From assembly GCA_902760755.1 (NCBI GenBank), contig CACWHK010000009.1, positions 22,740-86,739 of the forward strand: a stretch of 64,000 nt of DNA, read 5' to 3'. The notes under the pieces were generated by a model. It searched no databases. It was given only the letters and a program-made list of their open reading frames with translations, and was not told the origin of the DNA. Shown here in pieces: positions 54,907 to 64,000 of the stretch. Each line of letters starts with the position of its first letter. Within the stretch, counting starts at the first letter, position 1. Source of the DNA: an uncultured Lachnospiraceae bacterium (GTDB lineage: Bacteria > Bacillota > Clostridia > Lachnospirales > Lachnospiraceae). The position numbers were made by a program, and so were the translations under genes.

Positions 54907-57900
54907 TTACTTCAGGTAACCGGCAGCATTGAAGCTATACTTCTTACCGTCAATGGTCATCGTTGTGCTCTTTGCATACCAGCCCTTGGTATCGATGTAG
55001 TACCAGCCGACACTATCCTTCTTCCAGGATGCCTTACCGCCGTAAGTGCAGGTACCGTTCTTATTCAGCCACCAGCCCTTGCACCACTCATTGGCTGCCA
55101 TGGTTCCGTCCTTCTTGAAGTAATACCACTTACCACCGGACTTCAGCCACTTATTTGCATACATGGCACCGTCTTCTCCGAAGTAGTACCACAGGGAACC
55201 GGACTGCTTCCAACCAGTCTTCATGACGCCGGCGCCACTAAAGAAATACCACTTGCCGTCGATCTCCTGCCAGCCGGAACGTCTTGCACCGTCTTCTCCG
55301 AGGTAATAATTCTTTTTGCCGATGGTACGCCATCCTGTCAGCTTCTCGCCCTTACCACTATAGTAGTAATATTTGTCACCGATCTTATGCCAGCCCTTCG
55401 TGATGCTGATAACGAACTTCGCCAGTGCACTCTCTGCGCCTTCATAGTTTGCATCTGCCGCAAGCGTTGCCTTCACGTAGTAGGTTCCCATTTCCACAAC
55501 CTTCGATGCCGCGATCTTCTTCTTTCCTGCAGAATCTGAGTAATAGGTATAGGTTACCTTACCGGTGGAACCGGTCTTGGTCACTTCACCACTGTACGCA
55601 ATAGCACTGCCTGTATAATATACAGTCTGGTCAGCAATCGAAATGCTGGAAGCTCCCTTTCCTGCGATGGTGAAGGATGCTGTTGCAGTTCCCGTATAAT
55701 GTCCGATACCGGTAACCGTATAAGTATACGTACCTCTTTCAACACAGTTTGTCGGTGCAGTAACCTCATAATCCGTTCCTGCCTCAAGCGTCTTACCATT
55801 TACAACTACAGACTTCACACCGGGTGCCTTTGCCTTACCATCATAGGTATAGCTTGTTGCGCCGAGGGTTACGGTTGCTTTGGAAAGATCGATCGGATCG
55901 ATAGAGAAGCTTGCAACTACTGATCCGGTATATCTTCCTTCGCCACCGATCGTGAAGCTATAGGTTCCGATCTCCACGCATTCTGACGGTACTGCAATGA
56001 AACAGTAATCATCGCCAATCGTCAGCTCTGTTCCATCCAGAACTACGGAAGTAACCTCCGGCAGCTTTGCTGTTCCGTCATAGGTGAAACTTGTATTGGA
56101 CAGGGTTACAACTGCACCATCAATCAGAACGTTCCGATACTCTGACTCATCGATATCAGCCAGAACGAATCGAACCTTCACTTCTCCAGTGTAACTGCTC
56201 TGCTCCTTAGCCGTGATGATCAGCTGATACTTTCCTGCGGTCGTCGGTGCAGCCGCCAGCTTCGTTCCGCTCTCATCTGCGAAGGACACTTCATAATCCG
56301 TTCCTTCCACCAGCTTCTTTCCGGTCTCATCCACGATACTCAGAGCAAGGCCCTCTTTCCACTTTGCTACCGGGAACTGAATGACATTTGAACCACCGTA
56401 TACACGCTGTCCGAAATCGCCAACCTTCAGTTCAAATCCCTTTGTGCTGATCAGGCTCGCCAGATCCAGCTTTGCCTCCAGGATGAAGTATGCCGTCACG
56501 CTGCCCTTGTACGGATCCTTACCTGTAACCGTTACACTTGCAAGCTTTCCGTTTGCAGAGGCAACATCATTGTTTGCATAGGATACCGTATAGTTCGTGC
56601 CTGCAAGTTCCTTACCGTGATACTTCACTGTAAATTCAGGTGTTACCGGCTTTCCTGAGAATCCATAAACCGGAATTTCTCCATACTCTGTGAAGCTGTA
56701 ACCAAACAGTTGGATTGATCCCTGCTCCTCCAGATCGTAGGAAGGATAGATATTGAAGTACGCCGTAAGATCTCCACCGGTATAGGTGGTTCCGATCGCA
56801 TTGATCACTGCGAAATAGGATCCCTCTTCCGTCGGTGCCTTTGTAAGCTTCGTAGATATACCATCGGTTGTTTGATAATACTGAAGCTCGTAATCGGTTC
56901 CTTCCACAAGCTGCTTTCCGTCACGGTTAGTGACCGTGATTGCTGATCCTGCCGCTGCACCTGCCATTACATCTTTAGTCTCAACCCAATCATATGTAAG
57001 TTCTGTGCTGCTTCGTACTGTGATATAACCAACGATCTGATTCTTATAACCGCTTCCTTCAATCGCCGAAGCAACAACTCTGTACCGTCCGGGTTCCGTG
57101 ATTCCGTCCACTGCCTTGTAGGTATCATCTCTAGAAATTGCAAATGCAAGCTTGTAGTGTGTACCTGCCTTCAGCTCATTTCCTGCAGAATCCCTGATCG
57201 TGATCACCGGAATCAGAAGATTTCCACTGTTGATCAGATTATCATAATCCGTCCGGAAGGATGCACTTGCAAGATCCTTTTCGGCATCCGCAGATATACA
57301 AACAGTGAATGCCGCGCTATTGTAAGAACATCCGCTGGTTTCAAGATAAACCGTCTGACCTGCTTTCAGATTCTGAATGATCCGGAAGTTCATATTCTCT
57401 CCTCCATCATCATCCTGCGCAAGCAGCTTGGTTTTTTCCGCATCCTCGTAGAGTCTTCCATACGAATCCGTATCGCCCTCACTGTAGAAGACATAGGATC
57501 CGTCCTTTGATGCAGTGAACGCAAAGGTCTTTACTTCATTATCATCTACAGCAACAGCAACCGGTGTACCCGCGCTGATGGCTGTCGGCTCATCCGAAGC
57601 AATGATATAGAAGTACCAGGAATCCGTCTGCCCCTTATACGTTCCGTCTTCCTTCGCCTTTGCATAGATCCGATACGAACCTACCGCAGAGGGAGCACCG
57701 CCCGATAGAACGATTCCATCTTCATCTGTGTATACCAGTTCATATGCTGATGCATCAATTTCTACGCCATCCGCATCTTTCACCGTCACACTTAATTCTA
57801 CAGGCTTTCCGGTTGCAGATACACGATTCTTCGCCAACTGAATCCTGCCGTCCGAAAGGCTGAGCAGATTTCTGATCTGGAACCACTTCTTCAGTTCTCC

Positions 57901-60900
57901 GACATAATCTCCCATACCCTGGTATACAGCATAGTATTCGCCGGATTCTTCAAGTGTATCCGTCTCTTTCCAATCACCCGTTTCACCATCATACTTCTCA
58001 TAACGGGCAAGCTTGTAATCCTTGCCTTCCGCAAGAAGAACCTTGCCATCTCTACTCTGGATCAAGATTTCGGGCAGCTGAATTGCTGTTCCCGTCGTCT
58101 CAAATTCACTGGTATCATTCTTGAAGCTTGCGGTCCAACGTCCATTTCCGAGATCATTGGATCTGTATACATTGAACCATAATGTCTTTTCTCCAAAATA
58201 GGGAGCCTTGCCGGCATATACCGCACAATACGATCCAACTTCAGACGGAACGTCCGTTCCGAGATTCGTTCCATCCTGATCCAGAATACGCGCAAGCTCA
58301 TAGTCAGTTCCTTCCGTGAGGATAATACTTGCATACGGATCATCGTCATCTCTTCGATAGATCATCGGAGTCGGAAGTGTTGTTGATCCGAGTTCGATGG
58401 AACTGCTCGTTGCAAAGTATGCATTCCAGATGGACGTCAGATCATGCGGATCATAGATTCTGAAGCTGAGTGTACGTGTTCCGGTGTAATCTCCAATTCC
58501 CTTGTAGCATGCATAATACCATCCGGCCTCATCAGGCATGGACTTACCGTAATCCTTAAACGGTCTGTCATCATACCGATCATTTATTTCGATATGATCG
58601 AGTTCATAATCCTTTCCTTCAGCAAGTGTCTCTGTATCGTTATCATCAACCCAGCGATAGATTCTCGGTATCGGGAGTGTTGTAGCCCCTAATTCGATCA
58701 TGCTTGGTGACAAATCACCATCCCAGTTTCCAATATCCTTCGGATCATAAACCTTGAAGTAGAATGAACGCGTACCCGTATACTCGCCTATGCCTTTGTA
58801 ATATGCATAGTAGCTTCCCGGAGACTGCGGCACAGCCTTTTCACTCTTAATACTGCCGTCACTTTCGTACTCGATATGATCAAATACATAGTCCGTTCCT
58901 TCAACCAGTGTCTTGCCAGAACGATAGATTCGTACTGTCGGGAACTCTGTCGTTCCAAGTTCTATAGAACTCGGTGACAGAGAACCGTCCCAATAATAGC
59001 CTCTATCCACATATGCTCCGATATCCATCGGATCATAAACCTGGAAATAAATCGACTGTGTTCCGGTATACTCTCCGATGCCCTTGTAATATGCCTGGTA
59101 TCCACCAACCTTATCAGGAACACTATCAAACGTTTCTATCACATCCGATCCCGGACCATTTGAAGTTTTGATACAATCAAACGTGTAATCCGTTCCCTCA
59201 ACAAGAGTTACCTTCTTACCGTCTACAGTTCTGTAGATTGCCGGTGTCGGAAGTGTTGTGGCTCCCAACGCTATCTCGTCATCCGGCGAGAAAGATGCAC
59301 TCCAGTTTCCAATGTCTTTCGGATCATAAATCCTGAATTCGACAGCATTGGTTCCCTTATACTCACCGATACCGTTATAGCATGCATAGTAGTATCCTAC
59401 CGTCTTCGGGATTTCTGTTCCGCACTCAACGCCATCATCATCTGTAAAATGGTCAAATACATAATCCGTACCTTCCATCAGTGTTACTTTACGATCATCT
59501 GCATCATAGCGATATATCTCCACACTCGGAAGTGTTGCCGTTCCAATCTCAAGGCTATAGCTTGAGAATTCTCCACTCCAATTTTGGATATCCTTCGGGT
59601 CGATCACTCTGAATCTGATGGATCGAGTCCCGGTATACGCTCCAATACCTTTGTAGCGTGCATAGTAATACCCGGCCTCTTTAGGTACATCCTTGCCGCA
59701 TTCTTCTCCATCATCGTCCTCAATGTATTCAAACTCATAGTCAGTTCCTTCCACAAGAACTACCTGAACATCATCAACATATCGATAGATCTTCGGTGTG
59801 GGGATTGATGCTGCCCCAAGTTCAATCACATCATCCGTTGTAAATGTGCTTCTCCAATTAGCCAGATCCTTGGGATCAAAAATCATGAACTCTATGCTGC
59901 GAGTACCGGTGTACTCACCAACGCCCTTGTAGAATGCCTCATACCAGCCAATCTCATTCGGGAAGGTATCTTCATAGTAAACACCGTCATTGCCTCGGAT
60001 ATTCACAAATTCGAAATCCGTACCTTCCGTCAGAGTAACACCATTACGATAGATGGTAGGAGACGGAAGAGATGTTGTTCCCAGTTCCAGACTATATGTA
60101 TCCCAATCATCTCCAAAGTATGCGCTCCAATTCCGAAGATCCTTCGGATCAACAACATAGAAATATGTAGAACGTTCTCCCGTGTATTCTCCGGTTCCTC
60201 TGAAGACCATGTAGTAAGTACCAACCGCATCCGGAATGTCCTTACCGCAATTCTCTCCATTTCCATCTTCGATATGATCAAATACGAAGTCCTGATTCTC
60301 AGTCAGATAAATATACTCATCATCAACCGATCGATACATGCTGACCGTCGGAAGCGTAGTCGAACCCAGATCCACACTCGAGCTCGATGTTGTTGATATA
60401 CTCCAGTTTGCAATATCCTTCGGATCAAAAATACCAAACCGCACGGAAACGCTGCCTGAATAATCACCGATTCCCTTGAAATATGCATAGTAGTAGCCGA
60501 TCGACTGAGGAATCTCTTTTCCATAATCAACCTCACCGCCCATGATCTTTTCAAGTTCATAATCCGTTCCTTCCGAAAGAACTATCCGATTATCATCATT
60601 GTCATAACGATAGATTGAGATCGCCGGAAGCTTATCAGAACCAAGTTCGATTGAGTTACTGTTCTTGAACTCAACATTCCAATTTTCAATATTCTTCGGA
60701 TCATAAATACTGAAATAGAATGAGACTGTTCCGCTGTACTCACCAATACCCTTATAATATGCCGTATAGCCACCTACAGCCTGCGGAACCACCTTTTCAT
60801 AGTTAACAGTTCCTCCCTGGATATGATCCAGTTCAAAATCGGTTCCTTCCGTCAGTACTATCTTGTTTTCATCATCAACCCAACGATAGATGGTGGGTGA

Positions 60901-63573
60901 CGGTAATGACGTAGCCCCCAATTCAACTGAACTTCTATAGGACAATTCCCAATTCTCGATATCCTTCGGATCATAAACATAGAAGTATGCTGATTTTGTC
61001 CCTGTATAATCGCCCTTGCCCTTGTAATACGCATAGTATTCACCCGGCTTCTGCGGAACACTATCTTCTATCTTGTTATAATTATCATCCGTAATATAAT
61101 CAAGTTCGTAATCTGTTCCCTCCACAAGAACCACATCACTGCCATCTATCGTTCGATAGATCGTGATTTTCGGAAGAGCTGAAGAACCAACTTCGATCCT
61201 TCTCCCTTCCGGATATGTATAATACCAACTATCAATATCTTTCGGATCATATACACTAAAGGATATGTAGAATTTCCCCTTATAGTCACCAAGGCCTTTA
61301 TAATACGCCCCATAATAACCAACTTTTGTAGGAAGCGTCTTATCCGGCAAGCCATCAATATGATCAAATTCGTAGTCTACGCCTTCTGTGATTGTATTTC
61401 CGGCACGATCCGTCACTGTGATTTCAGGCAATGCTGCCGTCCCATCAACCAACGGTACATTACTGTTATAAGACGAAACATCCGCATTCGAAAGATCATA
61501 CGGATCCACAACCGTAAAGGAGGCCTTAATGCTTCCTGTATAATTGCCAATACCTTCATATACGGTATAGTACGTTCCGATCTCCGTTACTGTTTTACCG
61601 ATATCTTCTCCGGCTTCGTTTTCCACATGACTGAACTCATAATCAACACCCTTCACAAGCGCTTCATAATTGTAGTTATCAACAATCGTCGCATACGGTG
61701 GCGTAAGCGCTTCTCCCGTATAGCTTATCGAGCTGCTCCCATACCAATAATCCGTATAAAACCGACTGTTTCCAAGATCAAATTCTCCGCATATCTTAAT
61801 GGAAACCTTCGGAGTTTCCCCTTTATAGCTGGTATCTTCCTTCGCACGTGCTGCGACCTGATACTCGCCCTTGGCTGAAGGAGCCTCGGAAAGCTCGCCT
61901 TCCGAGTCATAGTATACTAATGTGTAATAATCATCATAAACGTAGTTGTCATTCACATCATATACAGTGTAATTCGGATTGATTGGATTCCCTGTATAGT
62001 CAATTGTTTTGGCAATGTTAAGCCTTGCAATCGAGAGATCATATCCATCCCCTACAATTCGGAAGTATGCCTTATAGCTCCCCTTGTATGGAGCGATACC
62101 TGCATAGACTGCATAGTATCTTCCATACGCTGCAGGCGCAGCTTCAAGCTGATTTCCGTTTGTATCCTCATAATGATCCAGCTTAAAATCCGTTCCTGCC
62201 GTCAAATAGACGTAATCAGAGATATCATTATCATAATAATAGATATCAGGTACGGAAACCTGTACCGCCTCTCCGGTATAATCATAGTTCTGTGTACCCA
62301 TACTATAAGAATACCAGTTTCCTTCACCGATATTATATGCATCCACAAGCCTGAATGACTCCGAATACGTCTGACCGGAATAGTTTTCTCCAATCGCACG
62401 GGCATAGACATAGTAATATCCCGGTTCCTCCGGTGCAGAGTCAAGCGCATCTTTGTTCTCATTCAGAAATTCAAGCTCATAATCGGTGCCCTCGGTCAGA
62501 TTGTTCCCGTCATAATCCTCGACCAGACATTGTATCTGTACCGGTCCGTCCGTAATCCGATATGTACTCTTATTCAGAGAAAAATAGCCGTTGGACAGAT
62601 CCTTCTTATTGATAATCGTGAAGGATGTCATCGACGTCCTCCCAGAATAGGTCTCCCCGATTGCGCTGGCATAGACATAATAGTATCCTGCATCTGCCGG
62701 TGCGGATGCAATCTCTGTCTTATTCTTATCCAGATATACAAGTTCGTAATCCGTGCCTTCCGTAAGTGCATTATAATCATGATCACTCACAGTCACATCC
62801 AAAACCACCGGTTCGCCTGTCATCGTATAATTATTCTGATTCAGGAATAAATATCCCTTCGAAAGATCATATATGTCAAATAGAGTAATTGATACTTTAC
62901 TTGTCTGCCCCGTATAGGTTTCACCAATTGCCCGGGCATACACATCATAGGATCCCTCCTCGGAAGGAGCTGTGGTCGATTCCTCTTCGCCTTTCACATA
63001 GACATATTCAAAGTCAGTTCCGGCAGTAAGGGGATCCCCGTTATAGTCATATACTTCAGCATTCAGAGCTATCGGTTCACCCGTGATCGCATAATCGGAA
63101 GTATTCAGCCAAATGTCTCCATTTGACAGATCCTTATCATTAAACTTCACCGCCTTAACTGTAAATGTCGCTTCGTTCCCATAATACTCTGTTACCTTCA
63201 GATAAACGGTATCTCCAGCATCCATGTTCTGTTGAAGCTTAAAATTATTACCGTATCCGCTTTGATCATCCCAGCTGATCACGTTCTCCAGTTTCGCGTC
63301 CGAGTATAGATACCCATAGGTATCCTCGTTTCCCTCACTGAAAAACTCATAGAGTCCATCCGCAGCTGCAGTAAAGGATCCAACCCAGTATTCTCCCTCT
63401 GCAAGAACAGCTGTGTAGGCTGTATCCAGCGCCATCTCCGTTATGCTGACTTCAGATTGCTCAGGTCCTTCATCCGGGTCACCGGGCGCAGCAAAAGAAG
63501 CCATCGGTGTCATACCGATTGCCAGGCTGACTGACAGGATAAAGCTCAGGACTCTCCTCCATCTCTTCCTCAT
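54907..63573 (-). CDS. giant secreted Ig-like repeat protein with cell-wall-binding end
   Basis: 2888 residues, the largest gene here. Signal peptide (to about residue 29, ASFAAPG). Residues about 40-145 form a PPC-like beta domain (YEFFSEGNEDTYGYLYSD). From about 148 to 2724 run about 26-27 modules of 80-98 residues, interrupted once by a second PPC-like domain (YVFYSEGDTDSYGRLYED). A typical module reads PKDIxNW, an ELGxxxLPxPxIYR strand, LTEGTDYELDHI, then GYYYAYYKGIGEYTGTxSxxFxxYD; this resembles the bacterial Ig-like/MBG folds. Residues 2725-2888 are YYF/GW cell-wall repeats and the shared module ending SFNAAGYLK. Modules in the middle are most alike, suggesting recent expansion. No catalytic motif. 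ATG at 63573 with AAAGGAGTGATGTTAC. Probably a long wall-attached adhesin or stalk. Confidence 0.92.
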   Translation of the reverse strand: MRKRWRRVLSFILSVSLAIGMTPMASFAAPGDPDEGPEQSEVSITEMALDTAYTAVLAEGEYWVGSFTAAADGLYEFFSEGNEDTYGYLYSDAKLENVISWDDQSGYGNNFKLQQNMDAGDTVYLKVTEYYGNEATFTVKAVKFNDKDLSNGDIWLNTSDYAITGEPIALNAEVYDYNGDPLTAGTDFEYVYVKGEEESTTAPSEEGSYDVYARAIGETYTGQTSKVSITLFDIYDLSKGYLFLNQNNYTMTGEPVVLDVTVSDHDYNALTEGTDYELVYLDKNKTEIASAPADAGYYYVYASAIGETYSGRTSMTSFTIINKKDLSNGYFSLNKSTYRITDGPVQIQCLVEDYDGNNLTEGTDYELEFLNENKDALDSAPEEPGYYYVYARAIGENYSGQTYSESFRLVDAYNIGEGNWYSYSMGTQNYDYTGEAVQVSVPDIYYYDNDISDYVYLTAGTDFKLDHYEDTNGNQLEAAPAAYGRYYAVYAGIAPYKGSYKAYFRIVGDGYDLSIARLNIAKTIDYTGNPINPNYTVYDVNDNYVYDDYYTLVYYDSEGELSEAPSAKGEYQVAARAKEDTSYKGETPKVSIKICGEFDLGNSRFYTDYWYGSSSISYTGEALTPPYATIVDNYNYEALVKGVDYEFSHVENEAGEDIGKTVTEIGTYYTVYEGIGNYTGSIKASFTVVDPYDLSNADVSSYNSNVPLVDGTAALPEITVTDRAGNTITEGVDYEFDHIDGLPDKTLPTKVGYYGAYYKGLGDYKGKFYISFSVYDPKDIDSWYYTYPEGRRIEVGSSALPKITIYRTIDGSDVVLVEGTDYELDYITDDNYNKIEDSVPQKPGEYYAYYKGKGDYTGTKSAYFYVYDPKDIENWELSYRSSVELGATSLPSPTIYRWVDDENKIVLTEGTDFELDHIQGGTVNYEKVVPQAVGGYTAYYKGIGEYSGTVSFYFSIYDPKNIENWNVEFKNSNSIELGSDKLPAISIYRYDNDDNRIVLSEGTDYELEKIMGGEVDYGKEIPQSIGYYYAYFKGIGDYSGSVSVRFGIFDPKDIANWSISTTSSSSVDLGSTTLPTVSMYRSVDDEYIYLTENQDFVFDHIEDGNGENCGKDIPDAVGTYYMVFRGTGEYTGERSTYFYVVDPKDLRNWSAYFGDDWDTYSLELGTTSLPSPTIYRNGVTLTEGTDFEFVNIRGNDGVYYEDTFPNEIGWYEAFYKGVGEYTGTRSIEFMIFDPKDLANWRSTFTTDDVIELGAASIPTPKIYRYVDDVQVVLVEGTDYEFEYIEDDDGEECGKDVPKEAGYYYARYKGIGAYTGTRSIRFRVIDPKDIQNWSGEFSSYSLEIGTATLPSVEIYRYDADDRKVTLMEGTDYVFDHFTDDDGVECGTEIPKTVGYYYACYNGIGEYKGTNAVEFRIYDPKDIGNWSASFSPDDEIALGATTLPTPAIYRTVDGKKVTLVEGTDYTFDCIKTSNGPGSDVIETFDSVPDKVGGYQAYYKGIGEYTGTQSIYFQVYDPMDIGAYVDRGYYWDGSLSPSSIELGTTEFPTVRIYRSGKTLVEGTDYVFDHIEYESDGSIKSEKAVPQSPGSYYAYYKGIGEYTGTRSFYFKVYDPKDIGNWDGDLSPSMIELGATTLPIPRIYRWVDDNDTETLAEGKDYELDHIEINDRYDDRPFKDYGKSMPDEAGWYYACYKGIGDYTGTRTLSFRIYDPHDLTSIWNAYFATSSSIELGSTTLPTPMIYRRDDDDPYASIILTEGTDYELARILDQDGTNLGTDVPSEVGSYCAVYAGKAPYFGEKTLWFNVYRSNDLGNGRWTASFKNDTSEFETTGTAIQLPEILIQSRDGKVLLAEGKDYKLARYEKYDGETGDWKETDTLEESGEYYAVYQGMGDYVGELKKWFQIRNLLSLSDGRIQLAKNRVSATGKPVELSVTVKDADGVEIDASAYELVYTDEDGIVLSGGAPSAVGSYRIYAKAKEDGTYKGQTDSWYFYIIASDEPTAISAGTPVAVAVDDNEVKTFAFTASKDGSYVFYSEGDTDSYGRLYEDAEKTKLLAQDDDGGENMNFRIIQNLKAGQTVYLETSGCSYNSAAFTVCISADAEKDLASASFRTDYDNLINSGNLLIPVITIRDSAGNELKAGTHYKLAFAISRDDTYKAVDGITEPGRYRVVASAIEGSGYKNQIVGYITVRSSTELTYDWVETKDVMAGAAAGSAITVTNRDGKQLVEGTDYELQYYQTTDGISTKLTKAPTEEGSYFAVINAIGTTYTGGDLTAYFNIYPSYDLEEQGSIQLFGYSFTEYGEIPVYGFSGKPVTPEFTVKYHGKELAGTNYTVSYANNDVASANGKLASVTVTGKDPYKGSVTAYFILEAKLDLASLISTKGFELKVGDFGQRVYGGSNVIQFPVAKWKEGLALSIVDETGKKLVEGTDYEVSFADESGTKLAAAPTTAGKYQLIITAKEQSSYTGEVKVRFVLADIDESEYRNVLIDGAVVTLSNTSFTYDGTAKLPEVTSVVLDGTELTIGDDYCFIAVPSECVEIGTYSFTIGGEGRYTGSVVASFSIDPIDLSKATVTLGATSYTYDGKAKAPGVKSVVVNGKTLEAGTDYEVTAPTNCVERGTYTYTVTGIGHYTGTATASFTIAGKGASSISIADQTVYYTGSAIAYSGEVTKTGSTGKVTYTYYSDSAGKKKIAASKVVEMGTYYVKATLAADANYEGAESALAKFVISITKGWHKIGDKYYYYSGKGEKLTGWRTIGKKNYYLGEDGARRSGWQEIDGKWYFFSGAGVMKTGWKQSGSLWYYFGEDGAMYANKWLKSGGKWYYFKKDGTMAANEWCKGWWLNKNGTCTYGGKASWKKDSVGWYYIDTKGWYAKSTTMTIDGKKYSFNAAGYLK
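55402..63132 (-). repeat. about 26 coding repeats of 240-295 bp
   Basis: Marks the tandem Ig-like modules. The best-conserved block is roughly 58.1-61.25 kb (eleven modules starting PKDI, PKNI, PKDL, PMDI or PHDL), where the DNA phrase TTCGGATCATA recurs at nearly every boundary. Modules nearer both ends are more divergent. Confidence 0.85.
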
Positions 63574-63621
63574 GTAACATCACTCCTTTCTTGGTTATTG
63601 CCCATACATCTCAATGCACAC

Positions 63622-63650
63622 ATTATATCACAAATCCGACTCATAAACAA
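63622..63650 (-). promoter_or_regulatory. promoter of the giant repeat-protein gene
   Basis: Minus strand TTGTTT, 17-base spacer, TATAAT, about 42 bases before the ATG. The remaining spacer to 63757 holds only AT-rich sequence. Confidence 0.7.
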
Positions 63651-63756
63651 TAAAAACCATTCTTGGTTGACACAATTCGCATAAGATTTTACGGTTGATT
63701 GCAATATCAGGCAATAATAATTACGTAAACCACCTGCCGGACATATAATACATAAT

Positions 63757-63796
63757 AACAAAACCACCCTTTCCTGCAGGAAAAGGTGGTTTTCGG
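63757..63796. terminator. terminator after the indolepyruvate oxidoreductase-like gene
   Basis: AAAACCACC pairs with GGTGGTTTT and TTTCCTGCAGGAAA continues the stem; T-runs on both sides. It lies 24 bases after the stop codon at 63820. Confidence 0.88.
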
Positions 63797-63819
63797 CCAT
63801 TTCATATTCTGCTTTGGCA

Positions 63820-64000
63820 TTATTCTTCCGTGCCGTATCCCTGCCGGAAGGCGGCCAGGTTAATATCTACCGTCTTCGGCGGAACCTTGGAGCGGATCAC
63901 ATTCTCCCAGTCCTCTTTGGAGTAGTTCATGTGGCGTGCTGCCATACCGAGAACGATGACGTTGAAGGTACGGGTATTTCCGATCTTCTTTGCCTCGTCC
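63820..64000 (-). CDS. indolepyruvate ferredoxin oxidoreductase beta-subunit-like, 5' part outside the window
   Basis: Only the last 60 codons are present. The tail reads IGNTRTFNVIVLGMAARHMNY, SKEDWENVIRSKVPPKTVDIN and LAAFRQGYG. It matches the end of the beta (gamma-type) subunit of 2-oxoacid:ferredoxin oxidoreductases, most like IorB of indolepyruvate oxidoreductase, where N-VxLG, W...I...VP.K and N..AF..G are conserved. Such enzymes oxidise aryl pyruvates to aryl-acetyl-CoA with ferredoxin in anaerobes. An iorA gene would be expected beyond the window. A porG-type subunit is the alternative. Confidence 0.72.
   Translation of the reverse strand, partial: DEAKKIGNTRTFNVIVLGMAARHMNYSKEDWENVIRSKVPPKTVDINLAAFRQGYGTEE

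Noticed and set aside
55402-63132. Array of separate short genes or a phase-variable locus
   Set aside because: One continuous frame with signal peptide and wall anchor; repeats are protein modules, not independent genes.
63570-63800. Small minus-strand open frame upstream of the giant protein
   Set aside because: Covers a promoter and a terminator, has no ribosome binding site and an unlikely composition.

Overview
The window looks like a chromosomal stretch from a Lachnospiraceae-type clostridium (Firmicutes, roughly 50% G+C). Supporting signs are strong AGGAGG-type ribosome binding sites, textbook TTGACA/TATAAT promoters, a Gram-positive L10 leader, several secreted proteins with choline-binding-like YYF/GW cell-wall repeats, and many cyclic-di-GMP proteins. 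Genus assignment is not possible from the sequence alone. No tRNA, rRNA, CRISPR array, intact insertion sequence or prophage was seen.

Layout. (1) 1-9.8 kb, minus strand: a PAS-PAS-PAS-GGDEF protein cut by the window edge, purC, then a probable five-gene operon read from 9753 downwards: sensor diguanylate cyclase, membrane-anchored sugar-type solute-binding protein without permeases, a small unknown protein, a DUF2130 coiled-coil protein and a secreted cell-wall-binding protein. (2) 9.9-15.5 kb: two metal operons side by side, a Zn/Cd export operon (ArsR-type repressor, HMA chaperone, P1B ATPase) with a clear operator over its promoter, and an ABC Zn/Mn import operon with an HD hydrolase and a lipoprotein. 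(3) 15.6-22 kb: trpS plus an alpha/beta hydrolase on the plus strand, facing an asnB-fprA-degV operon. (4) 22-28.2 kb: an EAL phosphodiesterase, an HU gene broken by a small deletion, folP, a decayed GGDEF gene and an intact GGDEF gene. (5) 28.2-42.9 kb: repeat-rich spacer, then the information-processing block (in transcription order rplJ-rplL, rpoB-rpoC, rpsL-rpsG-fusA, tuf), each unit with its own promoter. (6) 43-64 kb: two paralogous surface proteins, a COG2426 membrane protein, GH13 and GH25 glycosidases, an acyl-CoA synthetase-like enzyme, an MMPL exporter, a 2888-residue repeat protein, and the 3' end of an indolepyruvate oxidoreductase-like gene.

The most unusual material is a terminator apical module shared by three unrelated hairpins (1.65, 17.95 and 28.48 kb), a 213-bp element with inverted ends at 28.2 kb, a branched palindromic element between rplL and rpoB, the disrupted HU gene, the giant Ig-like repeat protein with its shared cell-wall anchor module, and the cyclase/solute-binding-protein operon.
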